NCBI GenBank assembly: GCA_003153475.1
Contig: PLYT01000094.1
Coordinates: 1 to 56,812 of the forward strand
Source of the DNA: Betaproteobacteria bacterium
Lineage (GTDB): Bacteria > Pseudomonadota > Gammaproteobacteria > Burkholderiales > Casimicrobiaceae
Direction of reading: 5' to 3'
DNA length: 56,812 bases
Positions 9,606 through 18,215 of the stretch are shown here, in pieces (the stretch's first letter is position 1; each line of letters begins with the position of its first letter). A model generated the notes under the pieces. That model was not told where the DNA came from. It worked only from the letters and a program-made list of their open reading frames with translations, and searched no databases. The translations under genes were made by a program, and so were the position numbers.

Positions 9606-11482
9606 CCGCGACGCCGTGCGAACAGCGGCACCGCACCTTCCAGCGGTACCGGCACCTCGCCCGGCAGCGCGTACTCGGGAATCCAGGTCTTGAGCCAGGC
9701 GCGGACCTCGGCGTCGCCGGTCGCCCGGTCGCGCTCGAGCCAGCTGACCATCTGCTCGACGGCGTCGCGATGCCCGGGCAGCGCCTGCGCGATCCTGAGC
9801 TTCGGATGCGGCGTGGGCAACGTGGTCTCGCCGGACGCCAGCGGCTCTTCGTAGAGCTTCTCGCCCGGACGCAGGCCGGTGAAAACCACGCGGATCTGGT
9901 CCGGATCGGCGCCCGAAAGGCGGATCATGTCGCGGGCGAGATCGACGATCTTGACCGGCTCGCCCATGTCGAGCACCAGCACTTCGCCGCCGCGTCCCAT
10001 CAATCCGGCCTGCAGCAGCAATTGCGTAGCCTCGGACAGCGACATGAAATAGCGCGTTATCTCCGGATGCGTCACGGTGACCGGGCCGCCACGCGCGATC
10101 TGCTCCCTGAATCTCGGAATCACGCTGCCCGCACTGCCGAAGACGTTGCCGAAACGGACGACAACAAACTGCGTGGCGCCGTTCTGCAGACTCTGGCAAA
10201 TCATCTCGGCCAGCCGCTTCGAGGCGCCCATGACGTTGGTCGGGTTGACCGCCTTGTCGGTCGACACCAGCACGAACTTTTCCACTTTCGCCGCCGCCGC
10301 GGCGCGCGCCAGCATCCAGGTGCCGTAGGCGTTGTTGCGCACCGCCTGCCAGGCGTTGGTTTCCTCCATCAGCGGCACGTGTTTGTATGCCGCGGCATGA
10401 AAGATGACATTGGGACGCTCTCGCGTGAGCACCTGCTCGACCAGCGACCGGTGCTTGACGTCGCCGACCAGCGTGGCCAGCGGGAGATCCGGAAACTCAT
10501 CCTGCAACGTCTGTTGTATCTGATAGAGCGCGTACTCCGACAGATCAAGCAGCACCAGCCGCAGCGGCCGGAAGCGCGCGATCTGCCGGCAAAGCTCCGC
10601 ACCGATGGAGCCGCCGGCGCCGGTAACCATGACCACCCGGCCGCCGATCCAGTCGCTTAGGCCCGCGCTGTCGAGCACCACCGGATCGCGAGCCAGAATG
10701 TCGTCGAGCTCGACATGGCGGATCGTCGTCAACTGCGAACGGCCGCTGATCAAATCGTCGTACGACGGGACCGTCAGCGCCTCGACTCCCGCCGCTGCGC
10801 AGAGCTCGGCGACGCGGCGGCGCACGCCATGGGCGGCGGCCGGCAGCGCGATGATGACCGTGCGTACGCCGAAGCGCTTGACCCACAGCGGAAGCTCGGC
10901 GATCGGACCCAGGACGCTGATGTTGCGCAACAGCCGTCCCTGCTTGGCCGGGTCGTCGTCGAGCAGCCCGACGACGCGCCACTGTCGGCTGTGCGCGAGC
11001 TCCTTGGTGAGCCGCGCGCCGGCTTCACCGGCGCCGAGAATCAGCACCGGTTCGCCCAGTGCCGCCAGCGGGCTGTACAGCCGGTGCTCCTTCCAGATGC
11101 GGTAGGCAAAGCGGCTGCCCGCCATCAGGAAGATGAGGATCAGCGGATAGAGGATCAATATGCTCCGCGGCACGACGGCGGTCAGGCGCAGCATGACCAG
11201 GACGACCGGGATCGCCACCGCGCCGAGCCCGACCGCCAGGACAATGCGCTGCAGGTCGGGCACGCTGGCAAAGCGCCAGAGGCCGCGGTACAGGCCGAAG
11301 GCGAGAAAAATCCCGGCCTGCAACGGGAGGACCCAGGCAAGCGTGCGGATCATGTCGGACAGCTGGGGCTGGTGCAGATCGAGGTTGAAGCGCAGCCAGT
11401 ACAGCCCGGTCCACGCGATCGCTGCGGCGGCGACGTCGTGGGCGAATGCCAGCAGGGCCCGCCAGTTAGCGCTTACTCTCAT
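9602..11482 (-). CDS. WbpM/FlaA1-family membrane nucleotide-sugar 4,6-dehydratase
   Basis: A 626-residue, two-part protein. Hydrophobic segments lie at about residues 10-30, 45-65, 80-100 and 105-125. A first nucleotide-binding unit follows (LILGAGEAGARL, about 148-159), then a full SDR domain with TGAGGSIG (287-294), TDK (408-410) and catalytic Met418-x3-Lys422. Met in place of the usual SDR Tyr is the hallmark of WbpM-type UDP-GlcNAc dehydratases. These make UDP-4-keto-6-deoxy sugars for O-antigen. Its start overlaps the end of the WbpL/WecA-like gene by 17 bases, so the two form one operon. The exact sugar is inferred from family only. Confidence 0.88.
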   Translation of the reverse strand: MRVSANWRALLAFAHDVAAAAIAWTGLYWLRFNLDLHQPQLSDMIRTLAWVLPLQAGIFLAFGLYRGLWRFASVPDLQRIVLAVGLGAVAIPVVLVMLRLTAVVPRSILILYPLILIFLMAGSRFAYRIWKEHRLYSPLAALGEPVLILGAGEAGARLTKELAHSRQWRVVGLLDDDPAKQGRLLRNISVLGPIAELPLWVKRFGVRTVIIALPAAAHGVRRRVAELCAAAGVEALTVPSYDDLISGRSQLTTIRHVELDDILARDPVVLDSAGLSDWIGGRVVMVTGAGGSIGAELCRQIARFRPLRLVLLDLSEYALYQIQQTLQDEFPDLPLATLVGDVKHRSLVEQVLTRERPNVIFHAAAYKHVPLMEETNAWQAVRNNAYGTWMLARAAAAAKVEKFVLVSTDKAVNPTNVMGASKRLAEMICQSLQNGATQFVVVRFGNVFGSAGSVIPRFREQIARGGPVTVTHPEITRYFMSLSEATQLLLQAGLMGRGGEVLVLDMGEPVKIVDLARDMIRLSGADPDQIRVVFTGLRPGEKLYEEPLASGETTLPTPHPKLRIAQALPGHRDAVEQMVSWLERDRATGDAEVRAWLKTWIPEYALPGEVPVPLEGAVPLFARRRG

Positions 11483-12440
11483 TCAACTCGCCCAGTCTTG
11501 AACGCCATTGATGAGCCACCGAGCCGAACAGCAAGGCGAAAACCGCAGCCCATACCAGCAGCAGGTACCAGCCTGCCTGCGGTGCGCGGGCGAGCGCCGC
11601 CAGCGCCGACACCGCGACACCCATCATCAGTGCGGCATAGAGGACCAGCGTGCCCGTGTGGCCCAATCCCAGTTGCACCAGCCTCTGGTAGTAATGGTCG
11701 CGGTGGGCGTGCCAGACCCGCTCGCCGGCCAGCAGCCGGCGAAGCAAGGTCGCGCTGGCATCGGCGACAAAGGGCAGGAAAACCAGCGGCGGAAACCAGG
11801 CTGGCCACCACCCTTCCCGCCAGCCTTCGATGCCGAAAACAGCCGCCAGGAAACCCAGGGGCACGGCGCCGACGTCACCCAGGAAGATGCGCGCCGGCGG
11901 CCAGTTGACCAGCAGAAACGGCGCAACCGCCGCCGCGAGCGCAAGCAAGAGCGGCGCACGGTCGCTCGCGGCCCAATACGCGGCCAGCGCGTAGGCACCG
12001 AACCCGACCACGGTCATCGTGCCGGACAGGCCATCGCTGCCGTCCATGAAATTATACAAATTGGCCATCCAGACGATCGCGACGACCATTATCGCCGCAA
12101 CGAGCAACTCGGGCATCGGCCCCGCCAGCCATAGCCAGGCGACCGCCGCCGTCAATTGAACAAACAGCCGCAAGGACGCGGATATGCCGCGACGGTCGTC
12201 GAAATACGAGACGATGGCGATCGCGGCCAGCGGAACGAGCCAAGGCTGGCCACCCGGGAGCCAAACCACACCCGTGCACCAGCCGAGCCAGACGGCGAGG
12301 CCGCCGCCGCGCGGCACGGCATCACGATGCAGCGATCGCGCATTCGGTCGATCGAAAGGCAACGCCGCGGTGCGACTGAGCAAGCCAAGCGCCATTGCTG
12401 ACACGACGGCGGCGATCAATGCAGGCAACAGCATCGACAT
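11466..12440 (-). CDS. Polyprenyl-phosphate sugar-1-phosphate transferase (WecA/WbpL-like)
   Basis: A 324-residue polytopic membrane protein with roughly ten hydrophobic segments, of the MraY/WecA superfamily. These enzymes transfer a HexNAc-1-phosphate from UDP to undecaprenyl phosphate, the first committed step of O-antigen synthesis. Diagnostic elements are SYFDDRRGI (Asp-Asp, about residues 78-86), NLYNFMDGSDGLSG (about 126-139), FLGDVGAVPLGF and the cytoplasmic His-rich loop HAHRDHYYQRL. It is followed by a WbpM-like dehydratase, as wbpL is by wbpM in Pseudomonas, which favours a WbpL-type role (FucNAc or QuiNAc series) over WecA. Confidence 0.85.
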   Translation of the reverse strand: MSMLLPALIAAVVSAMALGLLSRTAALPFDRPNARSLHRDAVPRGGGLAVWLGWCTGVVWLPGGQPWLVPLAAIAIVSYFDDRRGISASLRLFVQLTAAVAWLWLAGPMPELLVAAIMVVAIVWMANLYNFMDGSDGLSGTMTVVGFGAYALAAYWAASDRAPLLLALAAAVAPFLLVNWPPARIFLGDVGAVPLGFLAAVFGIEGWREGWWPAWFPPLVFLPFVADASATLLRRLLAGERVWHAHRDHYYQRLVQLGLGHTGTLVLYAALMMGVAVSALAALARAPQAGWYLLLVWAAVFALLFGSVAHQWRSRLGELNESKR

Positions 12441-12556
12441 CCGCCGCCGTTTGCGCGAAAACGGTACCGATCGCGAAATGCGGCCGCCAAGCCGTTGTTT
12501 GCACCCATTTTTTGCCCGCCACGCGCGCCAAACGCCGCAACGGCGGCGGAGCGTGA

Positions 12557-12562
12557 ATTATA
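12557..12562 (-). promoter_or_regulatory. Candidate -10 box for the wbpL/wbpM-like operon
   Basis: The minus strand reads TATAAT about 117 bases ahead of the leftward start at 12440. The -35 is not recognisable, so this rests on the -10 alone. Confidence 0.4.
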
Positions 12563-12605
12563 CGCGCTCGTTAGCTCGGGCGGTGGTGCGGCAAAAGGCA
12601 TTCCT

Positions 12606-12623
12606 TGTTGCAATTAAGCAACA
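12606..12623. repeat. Short inverted repeat, possible operator upstream of porin 1
   Basis: TGTTGC and GCAACA flank the six bases aattaa. The 6-bp arms are perfect. It lies about 158 bases ahead of the porin ATG in an AT-richer patch, where a regulator site or a small mRNA hairpin is possible. Confidence 0.35.
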
Positions 12624-12780
12624 GCTTTAAGGGGGGTTTGAGGGGCTTCGGGTTTTAGCTTGCCTTGGGAATCACGCGTTTGGCACAATTGGGGCAACTT
12701 CTCCGTTGCTCCCGAGAAGGTTTTACGGTGGCAGGCGCAATTGCAAACTTGCCAATCTTATCGTTAGAGGAGAGATTCCC

Positions 12781-13971
12781 ATGAATAAGAAACTCGCCGC
12801 TATTGCCGTGGCCGGCGCATTTGCGCTGCCACTCGCGGCAGAAGCGCAAACCGCACAGGTCACCCTGTACGGCCGTGCCAATATGGACCTCGAATTCGTC
12901 AAGGCTTCCGGCCCGGGCGCGGCCGACGGCTCGACCGCGACGGTCACCCGCGTGGCCAGCAACTCGTCGCGTTTCGGCCTGCGGGGCACGGAGGCGCTCG
13001 GTGGCGGACTGAGTGCCTTCTTCCAGGTCGAGAACTCGGTGAGCTGGGACGGCAACCGCGGCGCGACCGCGGCCGCGGCGGCCTCGAACAATATCGCCAA
13101 TCGCGAAACCTTCGTCGGTTTGCAGGGCAGCTTCGGCCAAATCTGGCTCGGCCGCTCGCTGTCGCCCTATGACGATACGACGAACGTCTTCGCGTCGGGA
13201 CCGTACAACTACAACACCGGCCTGTTCAACAGCTCGGCGATATGGGCGAACAACTCGAACGCGATCGGCGGCGACGAGGCGATCGCCGGCTACGACGACC
13301 GGTACAGCAACAGCATCCGCTGGAACAGCGCGACGATGTCCGGCTTCACCGCGGAAGTGCAGCTCGTCACGAAGGAAAACACCGCGCACAGCTTCGCGTT
13401 CATCCCGGGCATTTTCTACAACAACGGGCCGATTCAGGCCGCCGCAGTCTACGCGAACCATGACAAGATCCGTTGCTACAACGCGGCCGGGACTTCGTAT
13501 GCTGCTTGCGGCGCGGCATCCGGGATCACCGGTCTCGCGGCCAAGGACGACGCGTTCACGCTCACCGGCAGCTACGATTTCGGCCCGGTTCGCGTCGCAT
13601 TGATGTACGAGTACCTGAAATACCAGACGCCGACCGGCGACCTGAAGCGCAGCGATTGGGGCGTTACTGGCGTAATCCCGATGGGTGGAGGCCTCTGGTT
13701 CCTCGAATATATCCAGTCGGGCGACGGCAAGGGCGGCGCGTCTGACAGCGAGACGCGGATCAATTCGCTGGTGCACGGCGCGGACAGCAGTGCCAAGCAA
13801 TTCATGGTGGGCTATCGCTATGACCTGTCGAAGCGCACCAGCCTGAACGCCGGCTTTGTCGTAATCAAGAACGATCCCAGAGCGAACTACTCGTTCAACG
13901 TCAACGGCTATGCCGTGGCGCCGGGTGGGGATCCGCAAGGCCTCGTTTTCGGTATCATCCACAACTTCTAA
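12781..13971 (+). CDS. Gram-negative porin (OmpC-type, betaproteobacterial)
   Basis: A 396-residue outer-membrane porin. The start is ATG 12781, which has a strong GAGGAGAG ribosome site and opens a textbook signal peptide (MNKKLAAIAVAGAFALPLAA, cleavage after AEA at about residue 22). The mature protein begins QVTLYGRANMDLEF, the first barrel strand of 16-strand betaproteobacterial porins, and ends in Phe (IHNF) as BamA substrates do. The SNSSRFGLRGTEALGGGL segment near residue 60 is a family hallmark. A strong terminator follows about 50 bases later. It probably forms a general trimeric diffusion pore. The second porin downstream is a clear paralogue. Confidence 0.93.
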   Translation: MNKKLAAIAVAGAFALPLAAEAQTAQVTLYGRANMDLEFVKASGPGAADGSTATVTRVASNSSRFGLRGTEALGGGLSAFFQVENSVSWDGNRGATAAAAASNNIANRETFVGLQGSFGQIWLGRSLSPYDDTTNVFASGPYNYNTGLFNSSAIWANNSNAIGGDEAIAGYDDRYSNSIRWNSATMSGFTAEVQLVTKENTAHSFAFIPGIFYNNGPIQAAAVYANHDKIRCYNAAGTSYAACGAASGITGLAAKDDAFTLTGSYDFGPVRVALMYEYLKYQTPTGDLKRSDWGVTGVIPMGGGLWFLEYIQSGDGKGGASDSETRINSLVHGADSSAKQFMVGYRYDLSKRTSLNAGFVVIKNDPRANYSFNVNGYAVAPGGDPQGLVFGIIHNF

Positions 13972-14022
13972 ATCCGCATTCAGCAACGGCCACTCAGCGT
14001 AACTGGCTTTAAAGTGATCGCT

Positions 14023-14051
14023 CGGGCGTCCTCTGGACGCCCGTTTTTTTT
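14023..14051 (+). terminator. Rho-independent terminator after porin 1
   Basis: A perfect 9-bp GC-rich stem (14023-14031 with 14035-14043), three-base loop and eight consecutive T. It should end the porin transcript completely before coq7. Confidence 0.93.
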
Positions 14052-14108
14052 CCCGGGGCCGGCACGATATGCTGTACCTGCAATCGTGCCTGCCACCCAG
14101 CCAATGCC

Positions 14109-14738
14109 ATGCCTGACGCCATCGACCAGCTGATTACCGGATTCGACCGTGCACTGCGGACGCTGTCGGGAACGGTATCCGGCGCGCGGCCCAATCCGGC
14201 CCGGGGCATCACCGGCGCAGACCTGACGCCCGAAGAGCGCCGGCACGCGGCGGGACTGATGCGGGTCAACCACACCGGCGAAGTGTGCGCGCAGGCTCTC
14301 TACCAGGCCCAGGCGCTGCTGGCGCGCGATCCCGACGTCACGGCATGTTTCGCCGCTGCCGCGCGCGAGGAGGAGGATCACCTGGCGTGGACGCAGCAGC
14401 GGCTTGCCGAGCTCGGCGACCGCACGAGCCTCGCCAATCCGCTCTGGTACGCCGGGTCGTTCGCGATCGGACTGGCGGCCGGCGTGGCGGGCGATCGCGG
14501 CAATCTGGGCTTCGTCGTCGAGACTGAGCGCCAGGTCGAAGAGCATCTGTCCTCGCACATCGATCGCCTGCCGGCGGGCGACGCGCGAAGCCGCGCGATC
14601 GTCGCCGCGATGCGCGACGACGAGATCCGTCATGGCATGGCCGCAAGCGTCGCCGGCGCGCGCAAGCTTCCGCTGCCGGTCCGCGCGCTGATGCGCGTGA
14701 CCGCAAAGCTGATGACACTCACCGCCTATCGCGTCTGA
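14109..14738 (+). CDS. coq7: 3-demethoxyubiquinol 3-hydroxylase Coq7
   Basis: A 209-residue di-iron monooxygenase that performs the last ring hydroxylation of ubiquinone synthesis, as a peripheral membrane protein. The carboxylate-bridged di-iron ligands are visible as a Glu in NHTGEVCA, ExxH in REEEDHLAW, Glu pairs in the central [10 protein letters not shown] helix, and a second ExxH in RDDEIRHGM. Length fits the bacterial Coq7 family. The central segment [20 protein letters not shown] is the hydrophobic membrane-facing helix. The gene stands alone between two porins. Coq7 presence implies aerobic ubiquinone synthesis, using this route instead of UbiF. Confidence 0.95.
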   Translation: MPDAIDQLITGFDRALRTLSGTVSGARPNPARGITGADLTPEERRHAAGLMRVNHTGEVCAQALYQAQALLARDPDVTACFAAAAREEEDHLAWTQQRLAELGDRTSLANPLWYAGSFAIGLAAGVAGDRGNLGFVVETERQVEEHLSSHIDRLPAGDARSRAIVAAMRDDEIRHGMAASVAGARKLPLPVRALMRVTAKLMTLTAYRV

Positions 14739-14805
14739 ATCGCAGTACAAGTCCGCTGCGGTACACTTCGATCATTTGTTCGCCGGCGGAAAAACATGGT
14801 GATCG

Positions 14806-15981
14806 ATGCGCCGAAGCTTGCGCAAAAGGGAACGCGCCTTGCCTGATCGCCTGGCGATATTGCTGCTGATCGTCGGTGTCGCGGCCTCGCCGCTCGCCCG
14901 CGCACAGTTTGCCAATGCCACCCTCTACGGCAACCTGAATCTCGACGTGGAGGTGGTCAACGGCGCGCGCACCGACGGCGGCAACCCATCGGTCGTGCGC
15001 GTGTCGAGCAATTCGTCCCGCTTCGGCTTGCGCGGCCACGAATACGTGGGCCACGGACAGGTCGCGATCTTTCAGCTGGAGTCGTCGGTCCTGGGCGATA
15101 CCGGCGGGTCGACACTCGCCTCGCGCGAGACCTGGGTCGGCCTTCAGGGCGACTGGGGCACGGTCAAGCTCGGCAATTTCCTGACGCCGTACGACGACAT
15201 CCACACGATCTTCGGCAATTCGCCGACGCTGACCACGTCGATCCTTTCGACTGCGGCGCTGTGGGCGCAAGGTGCATTGAGCAAGGCCGAGGGCGGGTTC
15301 GATGCGCGACTGGGCAACTCGATCCGCTACGAGACGCCGCCGCTGGAGGGGTTTTCGGCGGCGCTTCAGTTCGCAACGCGGGATACGTCCGGCGATCCCA
15401 ATGGGGACGACAACGGCGATCGCCTGTCGGAGCTGCGGCACGCGAACGTCATGTCGGCAGGGGCCTTCTATAGCGGCGGACCGGTCGACCTCGGCATCGC
15501 CTACGAGCACAATTTCCGGATACGCCCGACCGGGCCCGGCGACGACGCCCTGTCGATCACCGGCGGCTACGATTTCGGTACCGTAGCGAGCAACGTCGGC
15601 CTGCGCGTTGCCGGCGTTTACGAGCGGCTCAAGTACGACACGCCGACCGGCAGCCTCGAGCGCGACTTCTTCGGACTATCGACCACGCTCGCCGTCGGCG
15701 ACGGGACGTTCTATGCATTCTGGGGCAAGGCGGCCGACGGCAAGGGAAGCGCCGTCGACGGCACGGCGATAGGCGCGCTGGTCAAGGGACCGGACACGTC
15801 GAGCGTGCAATGGGAGCTGTCGTACAGCTACAACCTGTCGCTGCGCACGATGCTCTACGCTGGGTGGGTCAAGATCGATAACCAGGCGAACGCAGCTTAT
15901 ACGTTCAACATCAACCCCTACCCGGTCGCGCCCGGCGCCCGACCCAGCGGCATCGTGTTCGGCATCGCGCATTTTTTCTGA
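14806..15981 (+). CDS. Gram-negative porin, second paralogue
   Basis: A 391-residue porin related to the one at 12781. It has the same first strand (NATLYGNLNLDVEV), the SNSSRFGLRGHEYVGHGQ loop, the VKLGNFLTPYDD segment, matching final strands and a C-terminal Phe (IAHFF). The N terminus is uncertain. From ATG 14806 the signal peptide has a long Arg/Lys-rich front (RRSLRKRER). A TTG at 14839 behind a GGGA ribosome site would give a standard peptide beginning PDRLAILLLIVG and cleaving after ARA. Extracellular loops are Gly/Asp-rich (DPNGDDNGD), unlike porin 1, suggesting different selectivity. No strong terminator follows. Confidence 0.88.
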   Translation: MRRSLRKRERALPDRLAILLLIVGVAASPLARAQFANATLYGNLNLDVEVVNGARTDGGNPSVVRVSSNSSRFGLRGHEYVGHGQVAIFQLESSVLGDTGGSTLASRETWVGLQGDWGTVKLGNFLTPYDDIHTIFGNSPTLTTSILSTAALWAQGALSKAEGGFDARLGNSIRYETPPLEGFSAALQFATRDTSGDPNGDDNGDRLSELRHANVMSAGAFYSGGPVDLGIAYEHNFRIRPTGPGDDALSITGGYDFGTVASNVGLRVAGVYERLKYDTPTGSLERDFFGLSTTLAVGDGTFYAFWGKAADGKGSAVDGTAIGALVKGPDTSSVQWELSYSYNLSLRTMLYAGWVKIDNQANAAYTFNINPYPVAPGARPSGIVFGIAHFF

Positions 15982-16033
15982 GCGGCGAGGATATATTTCG
16001 TATCGCGTGCGGACCTCGCGGGGAGTTTGTTCA

Positions 16034-16058
16034 TGAAATGTAACCCGACCCCGTTTCA
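16034..16058. repeat. Possible dispersed-repeat relic at the cca 3' end
   Basis: A 25-base stretch has inverted ends (TGAAA at 16034, TTTCA at 16054). On the minus strand it contains GGGGTCGGGTTACATTT, which resembles, from memory, words recurring beside REP-associated transposase genes in betaproteobacteria. The cca stop codon lies inside its edge. No second copy is seen in the window. Confidence 0.35.
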
Positions 16059-17273
16059 GGCGTTCGCGCCTTCCCATGCCTGCAGCGCGTCGAGGCGGGC
16101 CGCCCGGATGCGCTGCGGCAGCTCGGACGCATCAGGATACGCCGCGGCAATCGCACCGGCATCGACGCTGCGCACAACCTTGAGCGCGGCACGAAGCCGC
16201 TCTGCCGGCGCATAGCTTTCGGTCCCGCGTCCAGGCCGGGAAAGCGCATCGGCGGCGCAGGCGCGCAACAGGCCGTCGAGGCGCTCGGGCCGGCGCAGTG
16301 AGTCCGCCGCCAGCAAGAGGTCGAGCAAGGTCGTCGCGCGAAGCTCCTGCGCGCGATGCACGTCCGCGTGATAGCGCGCAACCAGGCGCGCAAGCTCGGC
16401 ACAGTCGGCCGGAACGCGCAGGCGCTCGCTTAAGCGTTGCGCCAGCGCAACGCTGCGCGCCTCGTGGGCGATGTGCCGCGGCCACTTCGCGCGTTCGGTG
16501 GTCGCCTTGCCCAGGTCGTGCGCGAGCACCGCATAGCGCACCGCCAGAGGGTCGCCGGCGGCGGCGGAGGAATCCAGCGCCAGCATCAGGTGCACGCCGG
16601 TGTCGAGCTCCGGATGATGGGCCGGAGGCTGCGGTACGCCAAAGAGCGCATCGACTTCCGGCAACAGCTGGCCCAGCGCTCCGCAGCGCCGCAGCACCTC
16701 GAAAAACAGCGACGGGCGCGGTTCCATCAGCGCTTTGGCGAGCTCCTGCCAGACGCGCTCGGGGGTCAGGGTCGAGAGCTCGCCCCCCGCGGCGATTGCG
16801 CGCAGCAAGGCTTCGGTCTCCGGCGCGACGCCGAAGTCGAACCGCGCTGCAAAACGCGCGACGCGCAGCACGCGTAGCGGATCCTCGGCGAATGCCGGGC
16901 TGACGTGGCGCAGGATGCCGGCGCGCAAGTCCGCGATACCGCCATGCGGATCGATGAACGTGCCGTCGCTGTCTCGCGCGATCGCGTTGATCGTCAGATC
17001 GCGTCGCGCGAGATCCGCCTCGAGCGTCACATCGGGTGTTGTATGAAAGACGAAGCCGCGATAACCGCGGCCGCTCTTGCGCTCGGTTCGCGCCAGCGCA
17101 TACTCGTCGTTAGTCTCGGGATGCAGAAAGACCGGAAAGTCGCTGCCGACGGGACGGTAGCCTGCGGCGACCATCTGTTCGGGCGTGGCGCCGACGACGA
17201 CGAAATCGCGATCTGCGACCGCGCGGCCGAGAAGCTCGTCGCGTACCGAGCCGCCGACGCGGTAGACTTTCAC
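16056..17273 (-). CDS. cca: CCA-adding tRNA nucleotidyltransferase (multifunctional type)
   Basis: A 405-residue enzyme that adds or repairs the 3' CCA of tRNAs without a template. The class II nucleotidyltransferase head has GGSVRDELLG (residues 7-16) and the metal-binding pair DRDF. RRDLTINAIA and DPLRVLRVARFAARF follow. The C-terminal part carries an HD domain (HHPELDTGVH, then VLAHDLGKATT), so this is the long enterobacterial-type protein with predicted phosphodiesterase/phosphatase activity. It starts three bases after the NDUFA9-like stop, making it the last gene of the slt operon. The extreme C terminus abuts a repeat-like sequence that may have supplied the stop. Confidence 0.95.
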   Translation of the reverse strand: MKVYRVGGSVRDELLGRAVADRDFVVVGATPEQMVAAGYRPVGSDFPVFLHPETNDEYALARTERKSGRGYRGFVFHTTPDVTLEADLARRDLTINAIARDSDGTFIDPHGGIADLRAGILRHVSPAFAEDPLRVLRVARFAARFDFGVAPETEALLRAIAAGGELSTLTPERVWQELAKALMEPRPSLFFEVLRRCGALGQLLPEVDALFGVPQPPAHHPELDTGVHLMLALDSSAAAGDPLAVRYAVLAHDLGKATTERAKWPRHIAHEARSVALAQRLSERLRVPADCAELARLVARYHADVHRAQELRATTLLDLLLAADSLRRPERLDGLLRACAADALSRPGRGTESYAPAERLRAALKVVRSVDAGAIAAAYPDASELPQRIRAARLDALQAWEGANA

Positions 17274-17276
17274 CGC

Positions 17277-18215
17277 CTAACCGCGCTGTGAGCGCATGCG
17301 TCCGTAGCGGGTTCTCGGCGCTGCGGCGGCGATGTACGTCGGCGCGATCGCTTCGAGCGCCGCCGGAGGACCACCGAGCAGCGGCGGGAACGGGCAATCG
17401 CAGACACTGTCACGCTGCATCGAGGCCAGGTTGTCGCGGCTCATCAGCTTGCCCGGCAGCCGCTCCAGCACGAGCGCCTGCAGCTTCGACAGGCCGGGGC
17501 CGAGCGCGACGATCGGCCGCTTGTCGCCGGTGAGCTCGCCAACATAGGCGACCAGCTGGCGCAGCGTGTAGATAGTCGGCCCGCACAGCGGATAGCGTCG
17601 GCCGCGAGTCGCGTCTTCGTCGAGCGCGCGCACGTACGCGCTCGCCACGTCGTCGACGCCGACCGGCTGGAAGCGCGCCCCGGCGCAGGCCAGCGCGATG
17701 ACTGGCAGCAAGTGCTGCAGCCTGGCGAACAGATTGAGGAACGAATCCTCGCGCCCGACGATGATCGACGGCTGGAAGATCGTCCACTGCAGGCCGGATG
17801 CGGCGACCAGCGCCTCGGCTTCACCCTTGCTGCGCAGATACCGGCTCGGCCCCTCCCGGTCCGCGTTGAGCGCGCTCATGTGCAGCAGCCGCGGGACCGA
17901 GCTGTCGCGGCACGCCGCGATCAGCTTGCGCGGCAGCTCGACATGGACTCGATCGAAGTCGCCACGTCGGGATTCGTTGAGGATGCCCACCAGATTGATC
18001 GCCGCCGTAGCGCCGCGGACCAGGCCCGCGAGCGCCGCCGGGTCGTGCACGTCGGCCTCGACAACGTCGACCGTTGGCAACAGAATCAGGTGCCTCGCGC
18101 GCTCGCGGCTGCGGGTCGGGACGACGACGCGGTTGCCCGCGGCTACCAGCCGCGCGACCAGATGCCGACCGACAAAGCCGCTGCCGCCGAGGACGACGAT
18201 AGTCGCGCCGTTCAT
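17277..18215 (-). CDS. NAD(P)-binding protein, complex I NDUFA9-like family
   Basis: A 312-residue atypical short-chain dehydrogenase. ATG 18215 is chosen because it overlaps the upstream slt stop as ATGA and starts directly with the Rossmann motif ([14 protein letters not shown], residues 6-19). The active-site Tyr-x3-Lys is YLRSKGEA, behind LLHMSALNA. The family includes the mitochondrial complex I accessory subunit NDUFA9 and plant/cyanobacterial relatives that act on lipids or quinones. In betaproteobacteria it is a conserved protein of uncertain role, and nuo genes are not in view. Coupled translation between slt and cca suggests co-expression, not a shared pathway. Confidence 0.8.
   Translation of the reverse strand: MNGATIVVLGGSGFVGRHLVARLVAAGNRVVVPTRSRERARHLILLPTVDVVEADVHDPAALAGLVRGATAAINLVGILNESRRGDFDRVHVELPRKLIAACRDSSVPRLLHMSALNADREGPSRYLRSKGEAEALVAASGLQWTIFQPSIIVGREDSFLNLFARLQHLLPVIALACAGARFQPVGVDDVASAYVRALDEDATRGRRYPLCGPTIYTLRQLVAYVGELTGDKRPIVALGPGLSKLQALVLERLPGKLMSRDNLASMQRDSVCDCPFPPLLGGPPAALEAIAPTYIAAAAPRTRYGRMRSQRG

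Larger units (their letters stand above)
12441..12780. other. Divergent intergenic region, wbpL-like gene / porin
   Basis: A 340-base gap without a convincing gene. It holds a minus-strand TATAAT (12557-12562) for the leftward operon, an inverted repeat TGTTGC-N6-GCAACA (12606-12623), and the porin's ribosome site (AGAGGAGAGA just before 12781). The stretch 12600-12780 is visibly poorer in GC than its surroundings, as expected for the leader of a highly expressed porin. Confidence 0.6.
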
